Positions 37,001 through 44,495 of a DNA stretch of 64,000 nt are shown in pieces. The notes under the pieces were generated by a model, which was given only the letters and a program-made list of their open reading frames with translations, was not told the DNA's origin and searched no databases. Each line of letters starts with the position of its first letter. Positions within the stretch are counted from its first letter, which is position 1. The DNA is taken from assembly GCA_965261195.1 (NCBI GenBank), contig CBDHDC010000001.1, positions 1 through 64,000 of the forward strand. The letters are read 5' to 3'. This DNA is from Bin87 sp965261195. GTDB lineage: Bacteria > Chloroflexota > Dehalococcoidia > Lucifugimonadales > UBA3495. The position numbers and the translations under genes were made by a program.

Positions 37001-38052
37001 GGCAGGCCGATGGCCGCGTCGCCCTGGTCAATGAGTTGGCTAAGCGTCATCAGGTGATCGTAGTAGTTAGTGGCTCGCGACGAGAGCGCCGAGCCGTCCG
37101 CCATCCGGCGGGCGATATCGTCCCGGACCGGTTTCCGCAGGCCGTAATCCTCATATCGAGAGTCGTTGACAGGAAGCAGGCCGCGGTCCTCGGCGTAGAG
37201 CACAAAGAGCAGTCGATAGAAGAGGATGAGCGCCGGCGCGCGGAGTTCCGCAAGCTCCTGCTGTTGTGTGTGCTCCGCCAGCGCCTGGACCAACCTCGGA
37301 AAGGCCCGCTCAAAGACCACGGCGGAGAGGTCCTGCGCCACCTGCTGTTCGTAACGCCGCCCCTCGGCCAGCGCCGTTTCCAGGAAGCTGACCGTGGCGC
37401 CCTCCTGCGCTTCGAATGAGTCGCGGCGGAATAGCAGGTAGAAGGTGCGGAGGCGGTCGGTATCGCCAGACTCCAGTATCTCGCCGAGGCTGGCCTCGAA
37501 GTAACCGGTGGCCCGGGGACGGGCGCGGTAGTCGTAGAGACGCCATACGCCGCCGTTGGTCAGAACCCCCCACCTGATGCGGCCCTCCGACTCGACCTCG
37601 GCCGTCGACAAATACCTGACTATCTGATCATGGGGCGTCGTGGCCTGGCGCCGGCCGTCCTGACCGCGGGCGTCCAGGGGAAGACCGAACCGCTTGCTCT
37701 CTTCCACCACAACAGCATCGCGGTAACGCTCTTCCGCGCTAGCTCTGGCGATGGTCAGTTCCTTGGCGTCAGCATCGGGAAACAGCAGGAGGTCCGGAAT
37801 GTCTTCGTTCCGGGAGGCGCCTTGCTGTGGCAGGTAATCGGTCCATCCCAGCAGCTCCAGAACGGGACGGATCAGCTCCTGCTCGGTTACTGCTTCATTG
37901 GGGTCCTGAGCTTGCGACAAAGCGTGGTAGCTCTGCCTGACGCCGTTCCGGAATGCCTCGAACTCCAACTCAGAGGCGACCGATGTGTGCCACTCCGGCG
38001 TGGCTTTGATGCCGTCGGCGAGGAAGTAGTCGGTGAGTAAGCTGCCAGCCAT
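34030..38052 (-). CDS. Single-chain restriction-modification enzyme (Eco57I/type IIG-like)
   Basis: A 1340-residue uninterrupted protein. Near the N-terminus, NEDIPDLLLF (D86) and VVVEESKRF (E118-x-K120) fit a PD-(D/E)XK nuclease. A helical region follows to about residue 440. The N6-adenine methyltransferase has motif I VLDPAMGSGHFLV at 501-513 and motif IV VIGNPPWDRIK near 800, in the order of Eco57I-like enzymes. The last 400 residues probably recognise DNA. Such proteins methylate self DNA and cut unmodified DNA alone; long PglX/DrmMI-type methylases of BREX and DISARM are similar, but none of their partner genes is present. ATG 38052 has only a weak ribosome binding site; an inverted repeat lies 115 bases upstream. 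Confidence 0.85.
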   Translation of the reverse strand: MAGSLLTDYFLADGIKATPEWHTSVASELEFEAFRNGVRQSYHALSQAQDPNEAVTEQELIRPVLELLGWTDYLPQQGASRNEDIPDLLLFPDADAKELTIARASAEERYRDAVVVEESKRFGLPLDARGQDGRRQATTPHDQIVRYLSTAEVESEGRIRWGVLTNGGVWRLYDYRARPRATGYFEASLGEILESGDTDRLRTFYLLFRRDSFEAQEGATVSFLETALAEGRRYEQQVAQDLSAVVFERAFPRLVQALAEHTQQQELAELRAPALILFYRLLFVLYAEDRGLLPVNDSRYEDYGLRKPVRDDIARRMADGSALSSRATNYYDHLMTLSQLIDQGDAAIGLPPYNGGLFNDAAAPLLANVRLPDAAIAPIIYDLSHTETPEGRRFVNYRDMSVQQLGSIYERLLEREPVWDDDGKVVARPNSYARKDSGSFFTSQELVDLIVDQTLKPLAEERLAAFVEKAVELAGDPRPKAERYAELLQLDPAEAVLDLKVLDPAMGSGHFLVTAVDFLSDYIAEMVEHAPGVPEWLDGEYVSPLVERVAAIRQDIAQRAQAADWVMDQAQLTDQAIIRRMVLKRCIYGADKNPLTVELAKVSLWLHSFTVGAPLSFLDHHLRSGDSLVGLRVMEATAELNRLGGLFASSAITGAEAATDGMERIEEMSDADIVEVRQSATLFQEVEDTTADLRSLLDLLTGLRWLTAGMKQRERRAFESQLVDTLAEQPDEAYSLLARGEFTDGSPLESAFTDLWNETRSIAEREGFLHWEAAFPGVWHSWQSAHPQGGFDAVIGNPPWDRIKLQEVEWFATRSPELAHAPTAAARKNGVDRLRASGSPLASEFDAAKERAETLGKMVRASGHYPLLGGGDINLYSLFIERAMELVKPDGIVGLLTPSGIYADKTAAKFFKSVSTSGRLGGLFDFENRRLGTDLPPFFPDVDSRFKFCALIFGGEERRFGETRCAFFLHDSNTIEDPERCFALDPADFDLVNPNTGTAPVFRTRRDAEITRRIYEQQPVLVDRAGGGERRAWPVRYHTMFHMTNDSHLFRTAAQLDNEGFYRVEGNRWKKGEELYLPLYEGKMVQAFDHRAASVVVNPQNLNRPAQPRATSLAEHANTGWLPEPQFWVPASDCGWDSGTEWVLGFKEITASTNARTFIAALFPTVGFGNKVPIFKPQQANRNEWLLAANLNAMVFDFATRQKVQGQTLNLFIIEQLPVIAPDDYGQQFGTTTARDLVRDHVLRLTYTADDMGPFARDLGCDGPPFIWDEEERRHLRARLDALYFRLYGLSRDDADYILSTFPIVQKEDEAEFGTYRTRSLILAYMSAFSAGDTETRVAG

Positions 38053-38165
38053 GTCAAATCCTGTTCAACCAGATCAGGGAGTACTTGCAGGGAAACTGCA
38101 GTATCGTTGTCCGAGCCTATCTTTGGGGTCATTTGTCGCAGGCACCACGCGTCGATCAGTTTTGC

Positions 38166-38197
38166 CGGTTCACTTCCACTTTCATGGAAGTATTGAA
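38166..38197. promoter_or_regulatory. Inverted repeat upstream of the restriction-modification gene
   Basis: ACTTCCA 38172-38178 and TGGAAGT 38185-38191 form a 7-bp inverted repeat, extended outward by GGTTCA and TGAACC with a three-base bulge. Restriction genes are often controlled by a protein binding such a site. The 38053-38454 gap shows nothing else. Confidence 0.4.
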
Positions 38198-38454
38198 CCC
38201 TCTCCGTTACTGCGATGTGTCGGTTCGGTAGCTGGGGACATCAAACCTCTAGGATAACGGATTGTGCACCACCTGGTCAGTCGCCATCGCGGTAGCCACG
38301 GGGTTGGCGAAGGCGTTTCTCGTGCGCGATTCGCTCAGCATTTGTACCTGATTCAGGCCGGCCATGGCTGGCGCCTCTTATAAAAGGCTCAGTAAACTAT
38401 ACCCCCGCCTGGGGCGGCGTGCTCTCCGGCCAACGTTCCAGATGCAATCTGGTA

Positions 38455-39426
38455 TCAAAACCATTGGTCCTTATCGACCACGTTCAGCAGAGGCCTACCA
38501 TCATTGAACCGGATGCAGTTATCTATGAACAAATTGGTGCGCCGGTCTCCCAAGTAGGGGCCTCTTCCAGCCACATGAGGTGTAATCAAGACACCGGGTG
38601 TTTCCCAGAGCGGGTGGTCGGTGGGCAAAGGCTCGGTTTGGAACACGTCCAGCCCGGCTCCGGCTAACTGGCCTTGTTGTAAGGCTTCCACAAGTTCGTC
38701 CAGTATCACGGTGGCTCCCCTTCCAATGTTGATGAAGAATGCGCTGGACTTCATGCGCTGAAACTGATTGATCCCAAACAGTCCTTGAGTCTGAGGGGTC
38801 TCAGGGACGGTGACGATGACGAAGTCTCCTCTTGGCAGCAGGTCGTTAAGGGCTTCTGGCCGGTGCAACTCGCTAACACCGGGGGGTGGCTCGTCAACTC
38901 GAGGGTCTACCGCAATGACAGTCATGCCGAACTCGGCGCACAGACGGGCCGCTTCTCCACCGATGCCCCCGACTCCTACGATTACCACCGTGGCGTCCGG
39001 CAGATGGATTGTCTGGTATCCTGGACTCCATTGTCGATTAAGTTGTCGAGGGATATAAACGTGTAATCCTCTAGCAAAAGCCAAAATGAACGACATGATA
39101 TGGGCGCTGATGTGATCGCCGTAAATTTCCCGAGTGTTTGTCACCACAACATCGCTATCTATCAACGCCCGGTGATAATAGCCGGCCCTGGGACCAGCCT
39201 GAGGACAGGCAATCCATTTCAGGTTGTTAGCCCTTTCAAAGAGTTCAGGCGCTATATTCCCGAAGGCAGCGTCAACCTCGCCAATGACCTCCATGGCCTC
39301 TCCGACTGATTTGGATAGGTACACAATTACGTCCGGAATTTTATCCTTTAGCTTCTCAGGCCATGTGTCAACGTATGCCGTTTCTCCCTGTTCGGACGGG
39401 TTCAATATCAGCAGTTTAAACCCCAT
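38455..39426 (-). CDS. D-2-hydroxyacid dehydrogenase
   Basis: A 323-residue NAD(P)-dependent oxidoreductase that interconverts 2-oxo and D-2-hydroxy acids. The start is ATG 39426 (MGFKLLILNPSEQG), which has GAGGAC upstream; a longer frame adds 23 unlikely residues. VVIVGVGGIGGEAARLCAEF is the NAD-binding GxGxxG, INIGRGATVILDELVEAL contains the catalytic arginine, LDVFQTEPLP the glutamate and VLITPHVAGRG the histidine that forms the relay with it. Length and order are normal. It is a single gene; the flanks carry no operon partner. Confidence 0.9.
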   Translation of the reverse strand: MGFKLLILNPSEQGETAYVDTWPEKLKDKIPDVIVYLSKSVGEAMEVIGEVDAAFGNIAPELFERANNLKWIACPQAGPRAGYYHRALIDSDVVVTNTREIYGDHISAHIMSFILAFARGLHVYIPRQLNRQWSPGYQTIHLPDATVVIVGVGGIGGEAARLCAEFGMTVIAVDPRVDEPPPGVSELHRPEALNDLLPRGDFVIVTVPETPQTQGLFGINQFQRMKSSAFFINIGRGATVILDELVEALQQGQLAGAGLDVFQTEPLPTDHPLWETPGVLITPHVAGRGPYLGDRRTNLFIDNCIRFNDGRPLLNVVDKDQWF

Positions 39427-39655
39427 AGCTTCAGTCCTCTCGGGTAGTACCAATTGGTGGACAAGTTTAGGTCGGGCTAATTTTAGCCCCAACATAGAAC
39501 GAAGTCACCCAAAGGAATCTGATAGGATGGCGTCAACATAACAACACCCTCACGGGGAACACCGGCAACCAAACGCGGTCGCGAAGAAAGCTGGCCAACT
39601 TAAAAAGGCGTTAACGGCCATCGCAGGGCATACCGGCAGACTTTTTAGGACAACC

Positions 39656-40121
39656 TGACGCTGCTCTCAATGATATTTATCTGATCGTGAACACTGTGGA
39701 CGACCTCCCATCTGGCGCATATGTGTTCCACCGAGACCTGAAGGCTCTGGAGCTGCTGAAAGAAGGAGACTGCCGCCGGCAAGCTGGTCATCTGGGGCTC
39801 GATCAGCCGCTTCCGGCCGATGCCAGCGTCGACTTTTTCTTCATGACTAATCTGAATCCGATACTGGAGCGTTTTGGTAACCGGGGTTACCGGTTGGCTC
39901 AGCTGGATGCCAGTATCACAGCGGGCAAAATCTACCTGGCAGCCTATGCCCAAAGACTGGGGGCCTCTGGCCTGACGTTTTACGACGACCAAGTATCCGG
40001 ATTCTTCTCGCCCCACGCGGAAGGTAAAAGCGTGATGTTCCTGGTGGCGCTGGGGAAGCGAGCCAGGCGTAGGCTAGTCACCCTCGACACCAGTCGGCTG
40101 AGGCAACAGCACAACTTGTAA
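39656..40121 (+). pseudogene. SagB/nitroreductase-type dehydrogenase, C-terminal remnant
   Basis: Open from about 39656: NDIYLIVNTVDDLPSGAYVF, then DASVDFFFMTNLNPILERFG, NRGYRLAQLDASITAGKIYL and SPHAEGKSVMFLVALG. This is the second domain of SagB-type FMN-dependent dehydrogenases (nitroreductase fold). The N-terminal half is missing and a stop lies just upstream, so the gene is a relic. Full-length relatives oxidise thiazoline/oxazoline rings in peptides or act as general nitroreductases. Confidence 0.65.
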
Positions 40122-40278
40122 AGGGCACCCCACTTAAGGAACTTGACCATCGCCGAGGAGTTGCCATACCTGGAGAGAGGACACACCTCTCCGAGACCAA
40201 GCGAGCAAATTTTAGAAGTAGAGACTATCAAGGTCCCAAAACCGTCAAGCTAGAAACCGGAGTCGAGGAGTGCTTTGC

Positions 40279-40671
40279 ATGAGAGTGTATTGGCGAAAGG
40301 TAAAAAGGGGAGAGACCCTGATTCTCAGTGACGAAAACGACGGCCATGAAGAGGAGCTTGGAGGGTTCCGAGACACCAAACGGGGCATCGACGCGTTGGC
40401 GAAGACTTTTAGCTACGACCCGAGCCGCTCCCGGAAGGGGTTCCCATCTATCGAAGAAGCCAAGGATTTCGTGGAGTCCTTCAGACCTTGGGAGCTATTC
40501 GGCACCCAGGGCGTTACTGTCGACCCTGGGGTTAGGCCCGCCCTAGATTCGGCCACAACAGACACAGCGGCCACAACGGACACAGCGGGCACGCCAGACC
40601 AGCCGGCGCAGTCGATGGTGGCGGACCTGCGATCAACGAGAGGATGGTGGCAGTTCTGGAAGAAGAGTTAG
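40279..40671 (+). CDS. Hypothetical protein
   Basis: A 130-residue protein. ATG 40279 is chosen over the TTG/GTG nine bases earlier because CGAGGAG lies upstream at normal distance. The N-terminal 75 residues are charged and look folded (RVYWRKVKRGETLILSDEND, then GFPSIEEAKDFVESF); residues 90-115 are a Thr/Ala-rich linker (TDTAATTDTAGTPD), and the end is WWQFWKKS. No family recognised. Flanked by relics and miniature-element ends. Confidence 0.55.
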   Translation: MRVYWRKVKRGETLILSDENDGHEEELGGFRDTKRGIDALAKTFSYDPSRSRKGFPSIEEAKDFVESFRPWELFGTQGVTVDPGVRPALDSATTDTAATTDTAGTPDQPAQSMVADLRSTRGWWQFWKKS

Positions 40672-40706
40672 ACGCTCCATGACCCTCCCGCCAGAGACCC
40701 GCGCCA

Positions 40707-40732
40707 GTAGATGCCACTTGGCTTTGGTTTAG
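40707..40732. repeat. Solo end of a CTAAAC-type element
   Basis: AGTAGATGCCACTTGGCTTTGGTTTAG-like sequence: the terminal CTTGGCTTTGGTTTAG matches right ends of the family (7475-7489). No left end nearby; it lies just before an IS1380 fragment. Confidence 0.5.
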
Positions 40733-40853
40733 CCCGAATCCACCGAAAAGATGAGTGTCGCGGCGGGTTGAATGGGTAAGAAAGTGCTCCTGTGCGTCTG
40801 GGATAATGGTTTTCGAGACAGAAAACCAGCCAGAAACAAGGAGCACCCAATAG

Positions 40854-41182
40854 ATGCTGCCACGCCACCACCCCGACCGCATCCGCATCGCCTTCGACGA
40901 CCACCGCCTGGTCAACAATGCCGGGCTGATCCTTCCCGCCACGTTGGCCTTGCACCTGGGCCTGGGCGATGCGCCAGGCCGAGCCAATCCTGGCGATAAG
41001 ATTTCGACTCTGGTGACCTCGGCGCTGGCGGGCGGCGACTGCATCGACGATGCCAATGTGTTGCGCACCGGCGGGACAGCCTGCACCCTGGGCAGTGTGG
41101 TCAAGGCGCCATCCACCCTGGGCACCTTCCTGCGCAGCTTCAGGTGGGGCCACGTCCGCCAGCTGGACCGGGTGAGCCGCCG
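40854..41182 (+). pseudogene. IS1380 transposase, N-terminal fragment
   Basis: ATG 40854 opens MLPRHHPDRIRIAFDDHRLV and stays in frame through GTFLRSFRWGHVRQLDRVSR, nearly identical to the copy at 2202-3526. A small internal deletion removes part of LGLPQLVDRRLDLG. At 41182 it joins unrelated sequence. The AAGGAGCACC site is kept. Confidence 0.85.
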
Positions 41183-41321
41183 ATGTCACCGTGCTGCACT
41201 GCCGGATTCCCACGGAACTGCACCGCCGGCTGCGGCATCTGATGGTCGACGAGGGTCCCAGCGTCACGGCCCTGGTGATCGACTTTCTCGAGGAGGGGCT
41301 GCAGCAGAGAGGCCGATAGGC
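41183..41321 (+). pseudogene. Ribbon-helix-helix antitoxin-like fragment
   Basis: In frame after the IS1380 junction: ADVTVLHCRIPTELHRRLRH then LMVDEGPSVTALVIDFLEE and a stop. A strand followed by two helices of this kind is the ribbon-helix-helix fold of ParD/CopG antitoxins. The N-terminus was lost to the element, and no toxin gene follows. Confidence 0.5.
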
Positions 41322-41346
41322 TGCGGCGGAGACCCTCCTGCATCTG

Positions 41347-41727
41347 GTGCGTCGGTGCGATGGTGTAGAGGAGTATTGGAGATCTGGACCTTGCGAGGCA
41401 CCTGCGCGATCCAGGCAGCGGCGGCGGTATCCCATGTGTCCGACTCCAACACCAACGTTGACACCGACACCGGAACCAGGGGATGTCGGGACGCCGCCAT
41501 CGCCCATCCGGACGCGGGCGATGGCCTCCTACAGCTTCATACAGCTCGAGTGGGACATCCCGGAGGGCAGCGGCATCACCAGCTGCCAGATCCTGTGGGG
41601 ACCGGACGCAGACTCCCTGGCAGTCCTGCTGAACGACATCCACCGGGACGCCAAGGGGTTCGTGGAGCGGGGGGTGGAGCCAGAGACCTCCTGGCGGACG
41701 CGCTTGCAGCGGCAGCATCCGCCATAA
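41347..41727 (+). pseudogene. Possible fibronectin type III domain fragment
   Basis: Contains a Pro/Thr linker (TPTPTLTPTPEPGDVG) then SFIQLEWDIPEGSGITSCQI and GFVERGVEPETSWRTRL, which resembles an Fn3 domain: W..P....IT.C.I..G followed by the loop before the last strand. It has no start of its own and ends soon after; probably a piece of a surface protein. Confidence 0.35.
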
Positions 41728-41766
41728 CCAAAAGGAATTGACGTAACAGGGGTTAAGCGAACCAAG

Positions 41767-42111
41767 ATGAAGTTGATTGCCCTGGCCCTGGTAGGCGTCC
41801 TGATGGTGGTTACTGTCGCGTGTGGCGGGGAAGAGCCAACCCGCCACACGCCGCCGCCTCCCCAGTCGGCGCCGGTCCAAGAGGAGTACTCGCCAGAAAT
41901 GAAGCAGTTCTGCGATAGGTTTGGGCGGTCGGTTGGCCAGTTGCGAGCGCAAGGTTACAGCAGTGAGGAATTGTTCCAAGCCCTGTTAGAGAAAGGATGG
42001 ACTAGTACTCAGTCAACCGTGAAATCGCAGTATCTTTGGAACAGCGTAACCCCAGAGTGGTTGCCTATCGGGCCTTACCGAGGCCGCCGAACCCTTCGAT
42101 TCCAAACATGA
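41767..42111 (+). CDS. Small lipoprotein, 3' end replaced by a miniature element
   Basis: MKLIALALVGVLMVVTVACG is a lipoprotein signal peptide with lipobox VTVAC, so the mature N-terminus would be a lipidated cysteine at residue 19 attached to a membrane. Residues 25-80 (EEYSPEMKQFCDRFGRSVGQ, then EELFQALLEKGW) look native. From residue 79 the frame runs into the type C miniature element at 42003, so the last 36 residues are element-derived. ATG 41767 lacks a strong ribosome binding site. Confidence 0.6.
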   Translation: MKLIALALVGVLMVVTVACGGEEPTRHTPPPPQSAPVQEEYSPEMKQFCDRFGRSVGQLRAQGYSSEELFQALLEKGWTSTQSTVKSQYLWNSVTPEWLPIGPYRGRRTLRFQT

Positions 42112-42121
42112 CTGAACACTA
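42003..42121. mobile_element. Type C miniature element (IS630 ends)
   Basis: About 119 bp starting TAGTACTCAGTCAACCGTG and ending near GACTGAACACTA. The sequence is nearly the same as the copy at 55322-55440. The ends resemble those of the IS630 copy at 42513-43735 (TAGTAGTCAGTCA), so that transposase may move it. Confidence 0.8.
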
Positions 42122-42270
42122 AACTAAAGCCAAGGTGGGATGTGCATTTAAGTGGCGATGATGATCATCTGGGTTACGCCGGTGAATCCCCCTCATCCGT
42201 ACTTGGAGAATGACCCGGCTCCGTCGTCTGACCCTCACCGTCTGCGCATTTCACCTTGGCTTCAGTTTAG
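42119..42270 (-). mobile_element. Type B miniature element
   Basis: 152 bp, left end CTAAACTAAAGCCAAGGTG, right end CACCTTGGCTTCAGTTTAG. Core is the reverse complement of the copies at 20943 and 55939. Confidence 0.9.
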
Positions 42271-42385
42271 TACTCAGTCACGTCAGGAATGAAAGTTTCC
42301 GAAAGGCTCCTTGGAAGACGCGCCATGTTGACACACGAAGAAACTTCAAAAATGACCCTTGCATTCCAAACATGACTGACTACTA
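42268..42385. mobile_element. Type C' miniature element (IS630 ends)
   Basis: 118 bp from TAGTACTCAGTCACG to ATGACTGACTACTA, nearly identical to 51145-51262 in the same orientation. Core differs from type C but the ends are of the same IS630 kind. Confidence 0.85.
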
Positions 42386-42514
42386 GTACCGGTTCCAGAT
42401 AGTCTTGTCGATACTGGAAAGTCACTTCCAACTGTGGATTCCAGCTTGCGCGGGAACGACGGGCAGGTGAAACGGGTATCTGGTATAAGGCATATTCAAG
42501 TGGAAACGGTACTA
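42384..42514. mobile_element. Type D miniature element
   Basis: 131 bp with ends TAGTACCGGTTCCA and TGGAAACGGTACTA. The copy at 51261-51391 is its reverse complement almost base for base. Confidence 0.85.
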
Positions 42515-43735
42515 GTAGTCAGTCAATCTTGGAATCAAAGAGATAGAGACGGTGAAGTTTGGAACGGGCGTCTTGGGTGTTGAACTGCCAGTTAATGGTG
42601 GTCTGGGCGGCGTTGCGCTCCGTCACCAGGGCCTGGACTTCCCGCTGCAGCGTCTCCTCATCGGCCAGGCGCCTCTTGAGGCAGCAGCGGGACAGCACGC
42701 TGAACTCGATCTCCGCCATGTTCAGCCAACTGCCATGCTTGGGGGTGTAGTGGAACTCCAACCGTTTCGCAATCCGCCAGGCTTCGGCCGCTGGGAACGT
42801 CTCGTACAGGGACGCCGTGCGATGGGTGTTGAGATTGTCCAGGACCACCCGTACCACCGGGACCTCCGGATAGGCTTCATCCACCAGCCAGCGCATCTGA
42901 TGGGCGAAGTCCTGCATCGTGCGCCGCTGGGTCACCGCCACCTGCCGCCAACCCGCCAACGGCTCACAGGCCATAAACAGGTTGCGCGTGCCCTCCCGCC
43001 GGTACTCGTAGTCCTGCCGCAGGGGGATCCCAGGCCGAGCCGGGAGCGCCGGCCGCGTCTCCGCCAACAATTGGGAGGAGGTCTCGTCGAAGCAGACCAC
43101 CGGCCTCTGGGAGTCATAGGGTTCGGCGTACAGGTCCAGCACGTCCTCCATGTGGGCCACGAACTCGGCGCTCACCTTGGGAATGCACCACTCCCGCTTC
43201 TGCCAGGGCTTGAGGATGTTTTTTCAAGTGCAGCCGCACTGTCTCATGGGACAGCGATGGCGCCAGCCCCAATTCCACCACTTTGCCGGCCAGCAGCCGC
43301 AGGGTCCAGTGGCCGTGGCCTTCCGGCGCCGGGCTGCAGGCCAGAGCGATCAGGTGGGCCTCCCCCCGGTCGTCCAGCTTCCGGCGCCGGTGGGCCTGGG
43401 ACCGGTCCTTGAGCGCCCCGTCCACGCCATCCTCGGCGAAGCGCCGCTTGATCCGGTACACCGTGCCGTCAACCACGTCCAGGGCTTGGGCCACCTGGGG
43501 TTGCAGGCCAACCCTGGCCGGTCTTGATCAGGATGCGGGCCCGCGTAACCACCCGGGCAGCGCTCTTGCCAGCCCGAACCAGATGCTCCAATTGGTCCCG
43601 CTGCTCCGCAGTCAGCCGGACTCCATACTTTTCCCTGACCATACCGCCACCTCCCAGCAACACTATCCACAGTCAGGGTAGCTGCTTCAGTCAGTCTTTC
43701 ACATTACCATCTAAATCCAGTTTGACTGACTACTA
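42513..43735 (-). mobile_element. IS630-family element, second copy (both ends present)
   Basis: About 1.22 kb bounded by TAGTAGTCAGTCA on the left and TGACTGACTACTA on the right, a 13-bp perfect inverted repeat. TA at the edges fits the TA target duplication of IS630. It carries the transposase gene at 42519-43642 and has split a DUF2236 gene on its right. Confidence 0.85.
42519..43642 (-). pseudogene. IS630 transposase, three-frame
   Basis: ATG 43642 opens MVREKYGVRLTAEQRDQLEH with a homeodomain-like N-terminus. A frameshift near 43505 leads to ALDVVDGTVYRIKRRFAEDG and LAGKVVELGLAPSLSHETVR; a second at a run of six A residues near 43218 leads to the catalytic part with VVCFDETSSQLLAE, VRVVLDNLNTH and SWLNMAEIEFSVLSRC. 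The stop lies within the terminal repeat. The first copy has seven A residues at the same place; eight would give an open frame. Either indel decay or slippage-type expression explains this. DDE residues are all kept. Confidence 0.85.
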
Positions 43736-43740
43736 GTTTC

Positions 43741-44218
43741 ATGGCTGTCTGGCGCTACACCGGTTACTTGATGGGCATTCCAGAGACTATCCTGTTCCGA
43801 GACGCGGAGGAAGCCCTGAGACTTCACGACATCGGGCTCATGTGTGAGCCGTCTGCCCAAAGGGAATCCATTGTCATGGCCCATGCTTTGATAAACTCGG
43901 CTCCGATAGTGGCCGGAATGAGCGATCCCAATGACCGGCGCAAGCTATCCCAGTACGCGTACCATCTTACCCGAGGACTTATCGGGGACACCCTTGCGAA
44001 TCAGCTTGAGTTTCCGAAGGGATCGTCCTTTGGAGTTGTCGCCCGGTTTCGCATTGAAGAGCGGTTAAATCGAATCCTGCGTCAGCTGAGCCCGGGATAT
44101 GGTCAAAAGGCCAATCTCAACAAGTTCACCGGCTTGCTCGAGACCTCCTTGGTACGACGAGGCGGGCATCAGTTACCGGCTTCCCGACCACGTATACGCC
44201 GAAGAATCCAGCCGGTGG
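43741..44218 (+). pseudogene. Oxygenase MpaB family (DUF2236) remnant
   Basis: Directly after the IS630 end, an open frame reads MAVWRYTGYLMGIPETILFR, then SIVMAHALINSAPIVAGMSD, RKLSQYAYHLTRGLIGD and LSPGYGQKANLNKFTGLLET. This is the second half of DUF2236/MpaB-type haem oxygenases. One base out near 44154, the ending YDEAGISYRLPDHVYAEESS can be read to TGA at 44216-44218. The first half of the gene is missing, removed with the insertion. The apparent start at 43741 is not a true start. Confidence 0.75.
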
Positions 44219-44295
44219 TGAGCCAGTGTCCGGTATCCAGTGACCAGCGGCCAGTAGACCGGCCGGCCGCTAACCACTGGTCACTGACGCCGCTC

Positions 44296-44455
44296 TCCCC
44301 TATACCCGCGGGAGAAGGGCCGGGAGTGAGGGCGAACCCTGCCCGGCGGTATGAAAGCCGGTGGTATGAAACAATGGGGGAAGAACTCTTGAGCCGGATT
44401 AAATCCGGCTCAAGAGTTCTTCCCCTCTCCCCGCGGGAGAGGGGCCGGGGGTGAG
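44296..44455. repeat. Dispersed GC-rich hairpin repeats
   Basis: Two related units, one containing CTCTCCCCTATACCCGCGGG near 44296 and one containing CCCTCTCCCCGCGGGAGAGG near 44423, both followed by GGCCGGGNGTGAGGGCGAA. Such units are common intergenic hairpin repeats in GC-rich bacteria. Confidence 0.6.
44377..44425. repeat. 49-bp near-perfect palindrome
   Basis: Left arm 44377-44400 (begins GGGGAAGAACTC, ends GCCGGATT) and right arm 44402-44425 are perfect reverse complements of 24 bases with one central A. It could extrude a cruciform or form a stable hairpin in RNA. It lies between two GC-rich hairpin repeats. Confidence 0.85.
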
Positions 44456-44495
44456 GGCGAACTCCCCTCTCCACTGACCACCAAGGAGGTCTGCC

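Noticed and set aside
34030..38052. BREX or DISARM system
   Set aside because: The methylase resembles long PglX/DrmMI-type proteins, but no BrxL,C,Z, DrmA, B or C gene lies within the window, and the flanks are an IS remnant and a dehydrogenase.
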